Made by a program: the position numbers and the translations under genes | In this document: in pieces, positions 53,128 through 62,951 of the stretch | Numbering within the stretch: the first letter of the stretch is position 1 | Layout: every line of letters starts with the position of its first letter | NCBI GenBank assembly: GCA_022843465.1 | Contig: JALHNO010000001.1 | Coordinates: 316,124-380,123, forward strand | From: Pseudomonadota bacterium | GTDB taxonomy: Bacteria; Pseudomonadota; Gammaproteobacteria; Xanthomonadales; Ahniellaceae | Reading direction: 5' to 3' | DNA: 64,000 bases | The notes under the pieces: generated by a model | The model's input: only the letters and a program-made list of their open reading frames with translations | The model's database searches: none | What the model was told of the DNA's origin: nothing

Positions 53128-54582
53128 ATGTCGACGCCCGTATTTCTGCTGTTCGGTGCCACCGGCGATCTTGCGCGCCGGATGTTGTGGCCATCGCTGT
53201 TTCATCTCTACTGCGATGGCCTGTTGCCGGCTGGTCTGCGGCTGATCGGCAGTTCGCGTTCCGCGCTCGAGAACGCCGCCTTCCGCGAAACCCTGCGCAG
53301 CAATATCGGCAAGTACAGCAATCAGCCGGAGCTGGATGTCGCCGCGCTGGCGCGATTCCTGGAGACCATCGAATACGTCGCGGTCGATGTCGGCGAGGCC
53401 GCCGAATTCCAGCGACTGGCGGATCTGATCAACAGTTATCCGGCGCCCGAACTGCTCTGCTATGTCTCGACCTCGCCCTCGCTGTACAAGACGGTGGCGC
53501 GCAATCTGCACGCGGTCGGACTGGCGCGATCGAACACGCGGCTGATGCTGGAAAAGCCGATCGGACACGATCTGGCCTCCAGCCAGGACATCCTCAATGC
53601 GGTGGGCGCCCTGTTCGCCGAAGATCAGGTGTTCCGCGTCGATCACTATCTCGGCAAGGAAACCGTGCAGAACCTGCTGGCCTTGCGCTTCGGCAACAGC
53701 CTGTTCGAGCCGATCTGGAACGCCCAGTGCATCGACCATGTCCAGATCACCATCGCCGAGACCGTCGGCGTCGAAGGTCGCTGGTCGTATTACGATGATG
53801 CCGGCGCGCTGCGCGACATGGTGCAGAACCATATCCTGCAGACCCTGGCCCTGGTGGCGATGGAGCCGCCAGCCAGCTTGGACGCCGCCGCCGTGCGCAA
53901 TGAAAAGGTAAAGGTCATGCAGAGCCTGCGCCCGCTGACGGCACATAGCGTGCAGCAGCACGTGGTGGCAGCGCAGTATGTCGCAGGCATCTCGGGTGAG
54001 TCGCGGGTGCCTGGCTATCTGCAGGAAGAGGGCGCAGTCAGCGGCAGCCGCACCGAAACCTATGTCGCAATCCAGGCGCATATCGACAACTGGCGCTGGA
54101 AGGGCGTGCCGTTTTTTCTGCGCACCGGCAAGCGCCTGGAGACCCGCTACAGCGAAATCATGGTGCAGTTCCGCGAAGTTCCCCACAATATCTTCGAAGG
54201 CGCGCAGGGTGCGCTGTCGCCGAACCGTCTGGTGATCCGCCTGCAACCGCAGGAAACCATCACGCTCGAATTGATGAGCAAGCGACCCGGGCTCAATCAG
54301 GTCCAGTTGCAACCCGTCGCGCTCAATCTCTCGCTGACCGAGGCCTTCCAGCGCGATCGCCGCCGGATTGCCTACGAACGTCTGCTGCTCGATGCCCTGC
54401 ATGGCAATGGCACACTGTTTGTGCGACGCGATGAACTGGAAGCGGCATGGGCCTGGATCGATGGCATCCATGCGGCGTGGCAGCAGGTCGGCATGACACC
54501 CAAGACCTATCCCTCCGGCACACCCGGCCCGGTGGCGGCCGATCGGATGATGGAACAGGCCGGGACGCGCTGGCATGGCTGA
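53128..54582 (+). CDS. zwf: Glucose-6-phosphate 1-dehydrogenase
   Basis: A 484-residue enzyme that oxidises glucose 6-phosphate to 6-phosphogluconolactone with NAD(P). The nucleotide motif FGATGDLARR begins at residue 8, and the substrate-binding RVDHYLGKE is near 171-179 with its catalytic Lys and His. VPFFLRTGKRL further on is also a family block. Normal length. It overlaps pgl by 8 nt. Confidence 0.96.
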   Translation: MSTPVFLLFGATGDLARRMLWPSLFHLYCDGLLPAGLRLIGSSRSALENAAFRETLRSNIGKYSNQPELDVAALARFLETIEYVAVDVGEAAEFQRLADLINSYPAPELLCYVSTSPSLYKTVARNLHAVGLARSNTRLMLEKPIGHDLASSQDILNAVGALFAEDQVFRVDHYLGKETVQNLLALRFGNSLFEPIWNAQCIDHVQITIAETVGVEGRWSYYDDAGALRDMVQNHILQTLALVAMEPPASLDAAAVRNEKVKVMQSLRPLTAHSVQQHVVAAQYVAGISGESRVPGYLQEEGAVSGSRTETYVAIQAHIDNWRWKGVPFFLRTGKRLETRYSEIMVQFREVPHNIFEGAQGALSPNRLVIRLQPQETITLELMSKRPGLNQVQLQPVALNLSLTEAFQRDRRRIAYERLLLDALHGNGTLFVRRDELEAAWAWIDGIHAAWQQVGMTPKTYPSGTPGPVAADRMMEQAGTRWHG

Positions 54583-55294
54583 GCCCGGCAATGCACGCTG
54601 GCAGATTGCCGAAGATCGCGCCGCCTTCGTGGCGCAACTGGTGCAGCTGATCGCGACCGATATCGAGGCCGCGGTCGCCGAGCGCGGCCGCGCCCGCTTC
54701 GGTGCCTCGGGCGGATCGACACCGGCGCCGGTGTACGCGGCGCTTGCCGGGCGCGGCCTGCCCTGGAGTCGGCTCGATGTGGTGGTGGTCGACGAGCGTG
54801 CGGTGCCGCCCAGCCATGAGTCCAGCAATCAGAGAATGATTGCCGAATGCCTGGTTGCCGATCAGCCGCTGGTGCACCTGGTCGGCCTCTGGTCGGATGA
54901 GCCCTCGCTCGAAGCCGCTGCCGAAGTCGCCGCCGAGCGGGTGCGCGATCTCGGCGCGCCACTCGATGTGGTCCTGCTCGGCATGGGTGAAGACGGTCAT
55001 TTCGCTTCGTGCTTTGCCGGCGCAGCCTGCTTTGCACAAGCGATCGACCCCGATGCGACGGCGCTGGTTCTGCCGATCGCGCCGATGCCGGCGGGTGTGC
55101 ATCCGGCGATCGAGCGGCTGACCCTGACCTGGTCGTATCTGCGGCGGGCACGCCGCATCGTGCTGGCAATCACGGGCGCGCGCAAGCGCGCGGTGCTGCT
55201 GCAGGCGATGCGTGATCAGGATCCGGATCGATTGCCGATTGCGGTGCTGTTCAGGCCAGGTAGTCCGACCATCGACATCCATTGGTGCGCGTGA
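54575..55294 (+). CDS. pgl: 6-phosphogluconolactonase
   Basis: A 239-residue enzyme that hydrolyses the lactone made by Zwf. Signatures: [14 protein letters not shown] near residue 47 and [19 protein letters not shown] near 70-88, then [13 protein letters not shown] with the catalytic His. Starts inside the zwf coding sequence (8-nt overlap), so the two are coupled. A 106-bp gap precedes edd. Confidence 0.95.
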   Translation: MAEPGNARWQIAEDRAAFVAQLVQLIATDIEAAVAERGRARFGASGGSTPAPVYAALAGRGLPWSRLDVVVVDERAVPPSHESSNQRMIAECLVADQPLVHLVGLWSDEPSLEAAAEVAAERVRDLGAPLDVVLLGMGEDGHFASCFAGAACFAQAIDPDATALVLPIAPMPAGVHPAIERLTLTWSYLRRARRIVLAITGARKRAVLLQAMRDQDPDRLPIAVLFRPGSPTIDIHWCA

Positions 55295-55400
55295 AGCCGG
55301 TGCGGCCACGCCACGAAATTTCCAGCGCTGCAATCGAATGCAACGACGGGATGTCTTGCGATTGGCGTACAGTTGTTCTTCCCGCGCACGGACCCTCGCC

Positions 55401-57224
55401 ATGACCCTGAATCGCACGATTGCCGATGTCACCGCCGAGATCGAGGCCCGCAGTGCCAGTCTGCGCGCCGATTATGTGCAGCGCATGCGCGCGGCGCGTC
55501 CAGACGGCAGCGCGCGCGGCCGCCTCTCCTGTTCCAATCTGGCGCACGTGATCGCGGCATCGGGCGAGGACAAGCCGCCGCTGAAGTCGCTCGGCTGGCC
55601 CAATCTCGGCATCGTCACCGCCTACAACGATATGCTGTCGGCACATCAACCCTATGAGAATTATCCTCAGCTGATCCGCGCTGCCGCGCGTCGTGTGCGC
55701 GCAACTGCCCAGGTCGCCGGCGGCGTGCCGGCGATGTGCGATGGTGTCACCCAGGGTCAACCCGGCATGGAACTGTCGCTGTTCAGTCGCGACGTGATCG
55801 CACTGGCGACCGCGGTATCGCTCAGCCATGATTCCTTCGATGCCGGCCTGATGCTCGGCATCTGCGACAAGATCGTGCCCGGGCTCTTCATCGGTGCCGC
55901 CTCGTTCGCGCATCTGCCGATCATCTTCGTGCCGGCCGGGCCGATGCCCTCGGGCATTCCGAACAAGCAGAAAGCCGAAGTGCGTCAGCGCTACGCCGAG
56001 GGCCGCGCCACCCGCGCCGAACTGATGGAGGCCGAAGCCGCCTCGTATCATGCCGCCGGCACCTGCACCTTCTACGGCACCGCCAATTCCAATCAGATGC
56101 TGATGGAACTGCTCGGCCTGCACGTGCCCGGCGCCGCCTTCGTGCATCCCAATACGCCGCTGCGCGCTGCTCTGACCGATGCCGCCGTTGCCCGTGCCGC
56201 GGCGACCACGGCGCTGGCCGGAGACGCTTACCGGCCGATGCTTGACGTCGTGGATGCACGCTCCCTGGTCAATGCCGTGGTCGGCCTGATGGCGACCGGT
56301 GGCTCGACCAATCACACCCTGCATCTGGTGGCGATGGCACGTGCCGCTGGCTATCTGATGAACTGGGAGGACATGGCGCGGATTTCGGCCGTCACGCCCC
56401 TGCTGACCCGGATCTACCCGAACGGATCGGCCGATGTGAACCACTTCCATGCGGCGGGCGGCATGAGCTTCCTGGTCCGCGAGCTGCTCAAGGCGGGTCT
56501 GGTACACGCCGATGTCCGCACGATCTGGGGCGATGGCCTCGCCGACTACGCGCGTGAACCGATCCTGGTCGACGGCGCCTTGCAGTGGCGCGATGCGCCG
56601 GCCGAGTCGGGCGACCGCGAGGTCCTGCGATCCATCGAGCAGCCATTCACCGCCGATGGCGGCCTGCGTCTGCTCCAGGGCAATCTCGGCAAGGCCATCA
56701 TCAAGGTCTCGGCGGTCAAGCCGGAACATCAGCAGGTCGAAGCGCCGGCGCGGGTATTCGAATCGCAGGATGCTTTCGCGGCCGCGTTCAAGGCCGGCGA
56801 ACTGGCCCAGGATCTGGTTGCGGTATTGCGCTTCCAGGGTCCGGACGCCAATGGCATGCCCGAGCTGCATCGGCTGACGCCGGCGCTGTCCAGTCTGCAG
56901 GATCGCGGATTCAAGGTGGCCCTGCTCACCGATGGCCGGATGTCGGGCGCCTCCGGCAAGGTGCCCGCGGCGATCCATGTGACGCCCGGTGCGAATCGTG
57001 GCGGCGCGCTGGCGCGGGTACGTGATGGCGACATCATCCGGCTCGACGCCGAGACCGGTGAACTCAGCGTGCGCCTCGATCCCGCAACCCTGGCGCAGCG
57101 CGCGCCGGCCCAGGTCGATCTCGGCGAAAGTGAGCGCGGCCTGGGTCGCGAACTGTTCGCGCGCTTCCGTTCCCTGGTCAACCATCCCGATCAGGGCGCC
57201 TGCATGTTGTTTGGAGATGAATGA
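55401..57224 (+). CDS. edd: Phosphogluconate dehydratase
   Basis: A 607-residue iron-sulfur dehydratase of the IlvD/Edd family, first committed step of the Entner-Doudoroff pathway (6-phosphogluconate to KDPG). Family features: [36 protein letters not shown] with a cluster Cys, [14 protein letters not shown] with another, and [12 protein letters not shown]. Length is the usual one for Edd. ATG 55401 is supported by that length; longer forms add a poor leader. Its stop overlaps the eda start. Edd relatives can also dehydrate sugar acids, relevant to the missing galactonate step. Confidence 0.96.
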   Translation: MTLNRTIADVTAEIEARSASLRADYVQRMRAARPDGSARGRLSCSNLAHVIAASGEDKPPLKSLGWPNLGIVTAYNDMLSAHQPYENYPQLIRAAARRVRATAQVAGGVPAMCDGVTQGQPGMELSLFSRDVIALATAVSLSHDSFDAGLMLGICDKIVPGLFIGAASFAHLPIIFVPAGPMPSGIPNKQKAEVRQRYAEGRATRAELMEAEAASYHAAGTCTFYGTANSNQMLMELLGLHVPGAAFVHPNTPLRAALTDAAVARAAATTALAGDAYRPMLDVVDARSLVNAVVGLMATGGSTNHTLHLVAMARAAGYLMNWEDMARISAVTPLLTRIYPNGSADVNHFHAAGGMSFLVRELLKAGLVHADVRTIWGDGLADYAREPILVDGALQWRDAPAESGDREVLRSIEQPFTADGGLRLLQGNLGKAIIKVSAVKPEHQQVEAPARVFESQDAFAAAFKAGELAQDLVAVLRFQGPDANGMPELHRLTPALSSLQDRGFKVALLTDGRMSGASGKVPAAIHVTPGANRGGALARVRDGDIIRLDAETGELSVRLDPATLAQRAPAQVDLGESERGLGRELFARFRSLVNHPDQGACMLFGDE

Positions 57225-57853
57225 TGAGTGATGCAGTCGGCGCCTTCATGCGCAGTGCCGCCGTGGTGCCGGTGGTGGTGATCGAAGATCTGCGCCATGC
57301 CGTGCCGTTGGCGCGGGCCCTGCTTGCGGGCGGCGTCCCTGTCATCGAGATCACCTTGCGCAGCGATGCGGCTTTGTCCTGCATCGAAGCGATCGCGCGT
57401 GAGGTGCCGGAAATCCAGCTGGCCGTGGGTACCGTTCTGAATCCTGCGCAATTGCGCGCGGCACGCGATGCCGGCGCCCGGCTGGCGATCTCACCCGGCA
57501 TCGATCATGCATTGATCGATGCCGCAGCGCAGCTCGACATCCCGCTGCTGCCAGGTATCTGCACCGCATCGGAACTGATGCTGGGCCTCAATGCCGGGCT
57601 CAGCCACTTCAAGCTGTTTCCGGCCAGCGCGGTCAATGCGCTCGAACTGGCCAAGGCCTACGCCGGCCCATTTCCGCAGGCACGCTTCTGCCCGACCGGC
57701 GGCATCAGCCTGGAAGCCGCGCCCGCCTATCTGGCCCAGCCCAATATCCTCTGCATCGGCGCCTCCTGGCTGGCCGCCGCTGGCGCGATCCGGGGCGAGC
57801 GCTGGGATGAAATCAGCGCGGTCGCGCGTCGCAGCAGCCAGCTTCGCGCCTGA
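57221..57853 (+). CDS. eda: KDPG aldolase (2-dehydro-3-deoxy-phosphogluconate aldolase)
   Basis: A 210-residue class I aldolase that splits KDPG to pyruvate and glyceraldehyde 3-phosphate. Signatures: [20 protein letters not shown], catalytic Glu in [18 protein letters not shown], and Schiff-base Lys131 in FKLFPAS. Begins in the edd stop codon (ATGATG start cluster at 57221/57224). It closes the pathway operon. The second KDPG-type aldolase in the window, DgoA, handles the galactose branch. Confidence 0.95.
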   Translation: MMSDAVGAFMRSAAVVPVVVIEDLRHAVPLARALLAGGVPVIEITLRSDAALSCIEAIAREVPEIQLAVGTVLNPAQLRAARDAGARLAISPGIDHALIDAAAQLDIPLLPGICTASELMLGLNAGLSHFKLFPASAVNALELAKAYAGPFPQARFCPTGGISLEAAPAYLAQPNILCIGASWLAAAGAIRGERWDEISAVARRSSQLRA

Positions 57854-57878
57854 CCCGACCGCAGCCCGGATGCGCAGT

Positions 57879-58223
57879 CTACAAGGCGCAACCGTAGGCC
57901 CGGAGCGCCGGAGCCGAAGCGTCGCGTGCCTGCCTGCAGACCACCGGCAGCGCGGCGAGTGCCTCGGCGTCGTCGGTCATTGCCTTCCAGGCGGTCTTCC
58001 ACTGCGCGATGCCCGAGTCCATCTGTGCTCTGGCCTCGGCCGGAATTTTTTCCATCAGGCATTGTTCGTACGCGGCAAGAAACTGGTCGCATTCGAGGAC
58101 GCCGGTGATCCGCGCTGCCTCAGTGCGGGCCGCGCCGCTGGTCGTTTCCGCGGCCTCCTTCGAGCAGGCCGACAGCCATCCCAGTGAGAGTAAGGCAAGG
58201 GCCAAGGTGCGTGTCAGTGACAT
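57879..58223 (-). CDS. Small lipoprotein of unknown function
   Basis: A 114-residue lipoprotein: signal peptide with lipobox LSAC (lipid Cys about 20), then a charged helical domain with four further cysteines, including CDQFLAAYEQC. That spacing suggests disulfide-bonded helices. Resembles small hypothetical lipoproteins of Lysobacterales; no function can be assigned. Convergent with eda. Confidence 0.72.
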   Translation of the reverse strand: MSLTRTLALALLSLGWLSACSKEAAETTSGAARTEAARITGVLECDQFLAAYEQCLMEKIPAEARAQMDSGIAQWKTAWKAMTDDAEALAALPVVCRQARDASAPALRAYGCAL

Positions 58224-58304
58224 GCGGAACTCCTGGTTGATCGATATCCAGACAGCGGCTTCGATGCAATGGACAACAGCCGTTCCCCAAATCGCAGGCG
58301 CGCC

Positions 58305-58901
58305 TCAGTTCAGCATGCGACCTTCGCCGGACTCCGCTTCGCCATCAGCTGACAGCAGCGGCAGCTGCAACAGACTGATCTTCGCCTGGACCTCGCTTTC
58401 GGTCAGCGCGCCGCGCTTGTGCAGCCAGCGGAATTTCTGGATTTCCTTCTCGGGTTCATTGCGACTGTCGATCTCGCTATACCAGGCGCGCAACTGGGCA
58501 TGCTTGCGCCGGGTCAGCTCGGCAAGGATCGCGTCGTGCTGGGCATCGCGGATCACATAGACCCGGCCGCCATCAAAGGCGAGTACCGAATAGCGCACTG
58601 TGGAGTAGTAGTACCAGCCGAGACAAGCCGCGCCCAGCAGCAGCCAGAACGGTATTGCCTGCAGGCCGGCGTCCGACATCAGCGCACTGCCTGCCTGCAC
58701 GAGCCCGACCACAACCCAGATCAGCCCGACATTGCGCCACCAGTCCTGGCGCTCGATGCGCTCCGAGGACTTCTCCGGCATATCGGCATAATTGAAGTCG
58801 ACATCGGCCGCGCCGCTGCTGTCGCGGAAGGCATAGTTGAAGGTGTCTTCCCCGAGCTCGAAGGCGATCGAATTGGAGAGTTTTTTCTGTCGAAATTCCA
58901 T
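58305..58901 (-). CDS. Membrane protein of unknown function
   Basis: A 198-residue protein with two adjacent membrane helices (VGLIWVVVGLVQAGSALM and IPFWLLLGAACLGWYYYST) between a hydrophilic N-terminus and a cytoplasmic C-terminal domain rich in charged residues, including KEIQKFRWLHKRGALTESEV, which looks like a short SHOCT-like end helix (KRGALTESEVQAKISLL). The ATG at 58901 is preferred; a longer in-frame form to 59042 has an unlikely Arg/Cys-rich leader. Function unknown. Confidence 0.72.
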   Translation of the reverse strand: MEFRQKKLSNSIAFELGEDTFNYAFRDSSGAADVDFNYADMPEKSSERIERQDWWRNVGLIWVVVGLVQAGSALMSDAGLQAIPFWLLLGAACLGWYYYSTVRYSVLAFDGGRVYVIRDAQHDAILAELTRRKHAQLRAWYSEIDSRNEPEKEIQKFRWLHKRGALTESEVQAKISLLQLPLLSADGEAESGEGRMLN

Positions 58902-59100
58902 GTCCTGCCTGCTGCCCGTTGCGCATACTGTGCGGTCCTTGGCATAGGATATCCTGCGAGGGGGCCAGGTTGCGAAGTGCGCATGTCGGTCAGCGCCATC
59001 ACGGCCGGGCCTGCAGTGCCCACCCTGGCACCCGCGAACCACCCCTTGTCAACGCGGTGCCACCGCCAGCGGCACAGCACCACCACGAACAGGATGCACG

Positions 59101-61203
59101 ATGAGCCGAGACCCGCGTTACGACATCCTGTTCGAGCCCATCCGGATTGGTCCGGTGACGGCAAAGAACCGCTTCTTCCAGGTACCGCATTGCAATGGCA
59201 TGGGCCATGCGATGCCGGCCGCGCACGCCGAGATGCGTGCGATCAAGGCCGAGGGCGGCTGGGCGGTGGTATCGACCGAGGAGTGCGAGATCCATCCGAG
59301 TGGTGATGTCTCGCCCTATGTCGAGGCGCGGCTGTGGGACGATCAGGACATTCCCGCGCTGGCGATGATGTGTGATCGCGTGCATGCGCATGGCGCACTG
59401 GCGGCGGTGGAACTCACGCATAACGGGCCGACCGCATCCAATCTCTACTCGCGCGAAGTGCTGATCGCGCCCTCGCACCAGCCCAGCAAGTACGGCTATC
59501 CGCATCAGGCGCGCGCGATGGACAAGCGCGATATCGGCAACTACCGGCGCTGGCACCGCGATGCCGCATTGCGCGCGCGCCGTGCCGGCTTCGACATCAT
59601 CTATGTCTATGCCGCGCACGATCTGAGCCTGGCGATGCATTTCCTGCAGAAACGGCGCAATCAGCGCAGCGATGAATATGGCGGATCGCTGGAGAACCGC
59701 GTGCGCCTGTTCCGCGAAGTGATTGAAGACACCCGCGATGCGGTCGGTGCCGATTGCGCGGTGGCGGTGCGCTTTGCCACCGAAGAGCTGATTGGCGACG
59801 GCGGCATCACGCTGACCGAGGCCCAGGAAATCGTACACATGCTGGCCGATCTTCCCGATCTATGGGACGTCAATGTGGCCGCCTGGTACAACGACTCGGT
59901 GCCCTCGCGCTTTGCCCGTGAGGGTGCCCAGGAGCCCTTCATCGACTTCGTCAAGAAGGTGACCAGCAAGCCGGTGGTCGGCGTCGGTCGCTTCACCTCG
60001 CCGGACACCATGGTCTCCCAGATCCGTCGTGGCGTGCTCGACATCATCGGCGCGGCACGGCCCTCGATTGCCGATCCGTTCCTGCCGAAGAAGATCGAGC
60101 AGGGCCGCATCGAGGACATCCGCGAATGCATCGGCTGCAATATCTGCGTGACCGGCGACATGACGATCACGCCGATCCGCTGCACGCAGAATCCGACCAT
60201 GGGCGAGGAGTGGCGCAAGGGCTGGCATCCCGAGCAGATCGACGGCAAGGGCAGCGACAGTCGCATCCTGATTGTCGGCGCCGGTCCGGCCGGACTGGAG
60301 GCGGCACGCGCGCTCGGTCAGCGTGGCTACGAGGTGCATCTCGCCGAGGCTTCAAGGGAACTGGGTGGCCGTGTCAGCCGCGAGGCGCGCCTGCCCGGTC
60401 TGGCTGAATGGGCGCGGGTACGTGACTGGCGCTGCGGTCAGATCGACAAGCTGGGCAATGTCGGCGTCTATCGCGACAATCTGCTGACCGCGCAGGACAT
60501 CATCGACTTCGGTGCCCAGCATGTCGTGCTCGCCACCGGCTGCCATTGGCGCCGCGATGGCTATGGCCGCAGCAATGGCGCGCCGATCGTGGGCTTCGAC
60601 AGCGAGCGCGTGTTCACTCCCGATGATGTGATGTCGGGCGCCTTTCTGGCCCGTGCCGCGCCCGGCCCGGTGGCGATCTTCGATGACGATTCGTTTTATC
60701 TCGGCAGCGTGATCGCAGAACAATTGCGCGCCTATGGACGCGAGGTGTTCTACATCACGCCGGACGACACCGTGGCCTCATGGAGTGCCAATACGCTGGA
60801 TTACCGCCATATCCAGTGGCGGCTGCACAAGCTCGAGGTCGAGCAGATCGTCGCGCACAATGTCATGGCGTTCGAACACGATGGCTTGCTGCTGGAACAC
60901 GTCTGGTCGGGTCGTCAGCGCCGGCTCGAATGCGCTGCCCTCATCTCCATCACGGCACGCCTGCCGAACGAGTCTCTGCTGATCGAACTGCGTGCGCGGG
61001 AATCAGAGTGGGCCGAGGCCGGCATCGAAAGCGTGCGTGCGATCGGCGATGCCGATGCCCCCGGCCTGATTGCGCATGCGGTCTATGCCGGGCATCGCTA
61101 TGCGCGCGAGCTGGATACCACAGCGGCCGGTGAGGTGCCTTTCCTGCGCCACTTTCATGTGGCCGAGGCAGCTGCCGGAGTACGCAACGGCAAGGTCGCT
61201 TGA
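59101..61203 (+). CDS. Trimethylamine-dehydrogenase-family flavoprotein
   Basis: A 700-residue iron-sulfur flavoprotein: an old-yellow-enzyme-type FMN barrel (about 1-340), a 4Fe-4S site (CIGCNIC plus a later Cys), then ADP-binding and NAD-like domains (ILIVGAGPAGLEAARAL). It matches trimethylamine dehydrogenase along its length as I remember that sequence. Cys31 (PHCNG) corresponds to the Cys that binds FMN covalently, and the Tyr/His (YVYAAH) and Asp (WYNDS) of the catalytic triad are kept. The aromatic cage is broken: Tyr60 is Glu61, the Trp355 position is Asp, though the middle Trp is kept. So it oxidises an amine other than trimethylamine; dimethylglycine/N-methylproline-type demethylases are possible relatives. 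Stands alone. Confidence 0.9.
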   Translation: MSRDPRYDILFEPIRIGPVTAKNRFFQVPHCNGMGHAMPAAHAEMRAIKAEGGWAVVSTEECEIHPSGDVSPYVEARLWDDQDIPALAMMCDRVHAHGALAAVELTHNGPTASNLYSREVLIAPSHQPSKYGYPHQARAMDKRDIGNYRRWHRDAALRARRAGFDIIYVYAAHDLSLAMHFLQKRRNQRSDEYGGSLENRVRLFREVIEDTRDAVGADCAVAVRFATEELIGDGGITLTEAQEIVHMLADLPDLWDVNVAAWYNDSVPSRFAREGAQEPFIDFVKKVTSKPVVGVGRFTSPDTMVSQIRRGVLDIIGAARPSIADPFLPKKIEQGRIEDIRECIGCNICVTGDMTITPIRCTQNPTMGEEWRKGWHPEQIDGKGSDSRILIVGAGPAGLEAARALGQRGYEVHLAEASRELGGRVSREARLPGLAEWARVRDWRCGQIDKLGNVGVYRDNLLTAQDIIDFGAQHVVLATGCHWRRDGYGRSNGAPIVGFDSERVFTPDDVMSGAFLARAAPGPVAIFDDDSFYLGSVIAEQLRAYGREVFYITPDDTVASWSANTLDYRHIQWRLHKLEVEQIVAHNVMAFEHDGLLLEHVWSGRQRRLECAALISITARLPNESLLIELRARESEWAEAGIESVRAIGDADAPGLIAHAVYAGHRYARELDTTAAGEVPFLRHFHVAEAAAGVRNGKVA

Positions 61204-61697
61204 GCCTGGCGTTGCCGGGCGCCCGGAATGCCGGGTGATGCGCTGTCGTAGCGTCGGTGGATCGATTCCGCCGCCGAGCCAGGGTGATCTGCGCGATGAG
61301 GACGAGCAGACCAGCTCGATGAGCGCATCGATGGGCTCATCTGGTCTACAGCAGCAATGGCCCGGTGTTGCTGATCCGCGCCGAGCGGGAACGCGTGCTG
61401 TTCGGATGCTGGCGCGGGCAGCGCCTGCGCGAAGTCGCACCCGCGCTCAGTCGGGCCGCATGTAGGAGAGAGCGCCTCCGATTCGGGCAAAGGCAGTCGA
61501 CCCTCCAGCGCGAGAGTTGGCGATTCTCTGCATGCAGCGGTCTCATCGGGTGTCTCGCCTGGCGATCCCGGCGGCTTGTCCGGCGCCAACAAGCACAGGC
61601 AAGCACCAGGTTTCGGAGCCAGGCGCCGGCGTGGATGGGCTTGTGCGCGGGCGCCTCCCCGCGCAAGATCGGGCATCGCTTCCTGGGATTGTCGGAC
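61204..61697. other. Intergenic region without recognised gene
   Basis: About 490 bp. A frame open from about 61365 runs in phase into the small membrane protein gene, but its translation is Arg-rich and unlike any family I know. No promoter or RNA was recognised. Direct and inverted short GC-rich motifs occur near 61440-61480, possibly decayed repeat sequence. Confidence 0.5.
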
Positions 61698-62033
61698 ATG
61701 TCCAATCGCATCGCCCGGGGTTTCTCGCTGCTCTCGCTGCTGTGCTGGGCCGCCGCAGCCAAAGCACATGGCTACACACCCGAGATGTTCTATGCGCTGG
61801 CCGGGATCTACCTGCTGCCGATGATCCTCTCGGTGCTGATCGCGCCCAAGGGCCGGCGCTGGGGCATGGCAGGATTGAATCTGCTGTCGGTCGCCATCGG
61901 CTGGTTGATCATGTTCTTCGCGTTTTCACGGAACAGCGAGGCCAACCTGGTGATTGCCGCGATCGGCTATCTGCTGCCCTGGGTACTGGTGATGACGGCC
62001 GCCGTCTGGCGCTTTCGTCGCCGACGGGCTTGA
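61698..62033 (+). CDS. Small membrane protein of unknown function
   Basis: A 111-residue protein with three or four hydrophobic segments (FSLLSLLCWAAAA; FYALAGIYLLPMILSVLIA; NLLSVAIGWLIMFFAF; LVIAAIGYLLPWVLVMTA). The first may be a signal peptide ending AKA. A longer in-frame reading to 61365 is rejected for its Arg-rich leader. No family recognised. Confidence 0.65.
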   Translation: MSNRIARGFSLLSLLCWAAAAKAHGYTPEMFYALAGIYLLPMILSVLIAPKGRRWGMAGLNLLSVAIGWLIMFFAFSRNSEANLVIAAIGYLLPWVLVMTAAVWRFRRRRA

Positions 62034-62147
62034 TCGAACCCGCACCTGGCAGGATGATCGGATCGCTGGAGTCTGTGCGCCGTCATCGAGTAGAGGCGTG
62101 ACGCTTCACTCGGATAGCGCTCCCACCGGCCCGGCAGGAAGCAATCG

Positions 62148-62951
62148 ATGAACCGATACCGTCATGTCGCCCTACGTATCCTGATTGCCGCGCTGGTGTG
62201 GCTGCTGGCCGCACCGGTGATGGCCAAGCGACTGAATCTCGCGTTCGAGATCGATGGCATGCAGCGTCGGGTGCTGGTGATGACGCCAAAGAAGATCGGA
62301 ACCGATCCGTTGCCGCTGATCATCGTCTTCCATGGCCGCGGCGACGACAGCGAAAAATTCGCCAGCGCAGTCAAGCTGCATCGAGACTGGCCCGAGGCCA
62401 TCGTCGTCTATCCGCGCGGCGAATACATCGACACCCAGCCGCCGATGCGGGGTTGGCAATATCGCCGCGGCACATACGGCGATCGTGATCTCAAGTTGAC
62501 CGATCGGGTGCTTGCCGAGCTGAATGGGCGCTATGCGATCGATCCGCAGCAGACCTACGCTGCCGGATTCTCCAATGGCGGTCACTTCGTTTTCCTGCTG
62601 ATGGCGGAGCGCAACCAGCACTTCGCCGCATTCGTGGCGATCGGCGCCCTGCAACCGAACTATCGCAGCACGGCGCCGCCGCGACCGATGCTGTATCTGT
62701 TCGGTCGCGGCGAAAATCCTGAGTACCACGGCGACTGGACTGCGACCGTCAAGACCCTGATCGCGCACAATCGCGTGGTCGACACGGCCCGTGACTATCT
62801 CGGCTGCTGTCGCTGGCACGCCGCAGGACCGGAGGGCGCCGTATTCGTCTACGGCGCCTACAACGCCGGCCATATCTGGCCGCATGAGGGCAACGAATGG
62901 ATCCAGTCCTTTCTGCATGACCTCAGACCAGCGCCCCTGTCCACCGAATAG
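62148..62951 (+). CDS. Secreted alpha/beta-hydrolase, CE1/LpqC-like esterase
   Basis: A 267-residue exported hydrolase. Signal peptide about residues 1-26 (ending VMA). The fold shows an oxyanion-type IIVFHGRGDDSEKF, nucleophile Ser in GFSNGG (about residue 143), and a late His in NAGHIWPHEG. It belongs to the PHB-depolymerase/feruloyl-esterase-like group. Natural ester unknown; pectin- or xylan-linked acyl groups would fit an organism using galactan, but that is inference. The 218-bp repeat array begins just after it. Confidence 0.83.
   Translation: MNRYRHVALRILIAALVWLLAAPVMAKRLNLAFEIDGMQRRVLVMTPKKIGTDPLPLIIVFHGRGDDSEKFASAVKLHRDWPEAIVVYPRGEYIDTQPPMRGWQYRRGTYGDRDLKLTDRVLAELNGRYAIDPQQTYAAGFSNGGHFVFLLMAERNQHFAAFVAIGALQPNYRSTAPPRPMLYLFGRGENPEYHGDWTATVKTLIAHNRVVDTARDYLGCCRWHAAGPEGAVFVYGAYNAGHIWPHEGNEWIQSFLHDLRPAPLSTE

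Noticed and set aside
61365..61697. N-terminal extension of the small membrane protein to 222 residues
   Set aside because: The extra 111 residues are Arg-rich and resemble nothing known, while the internal ATG at 61698 leads straight into a hydrophobic segment.
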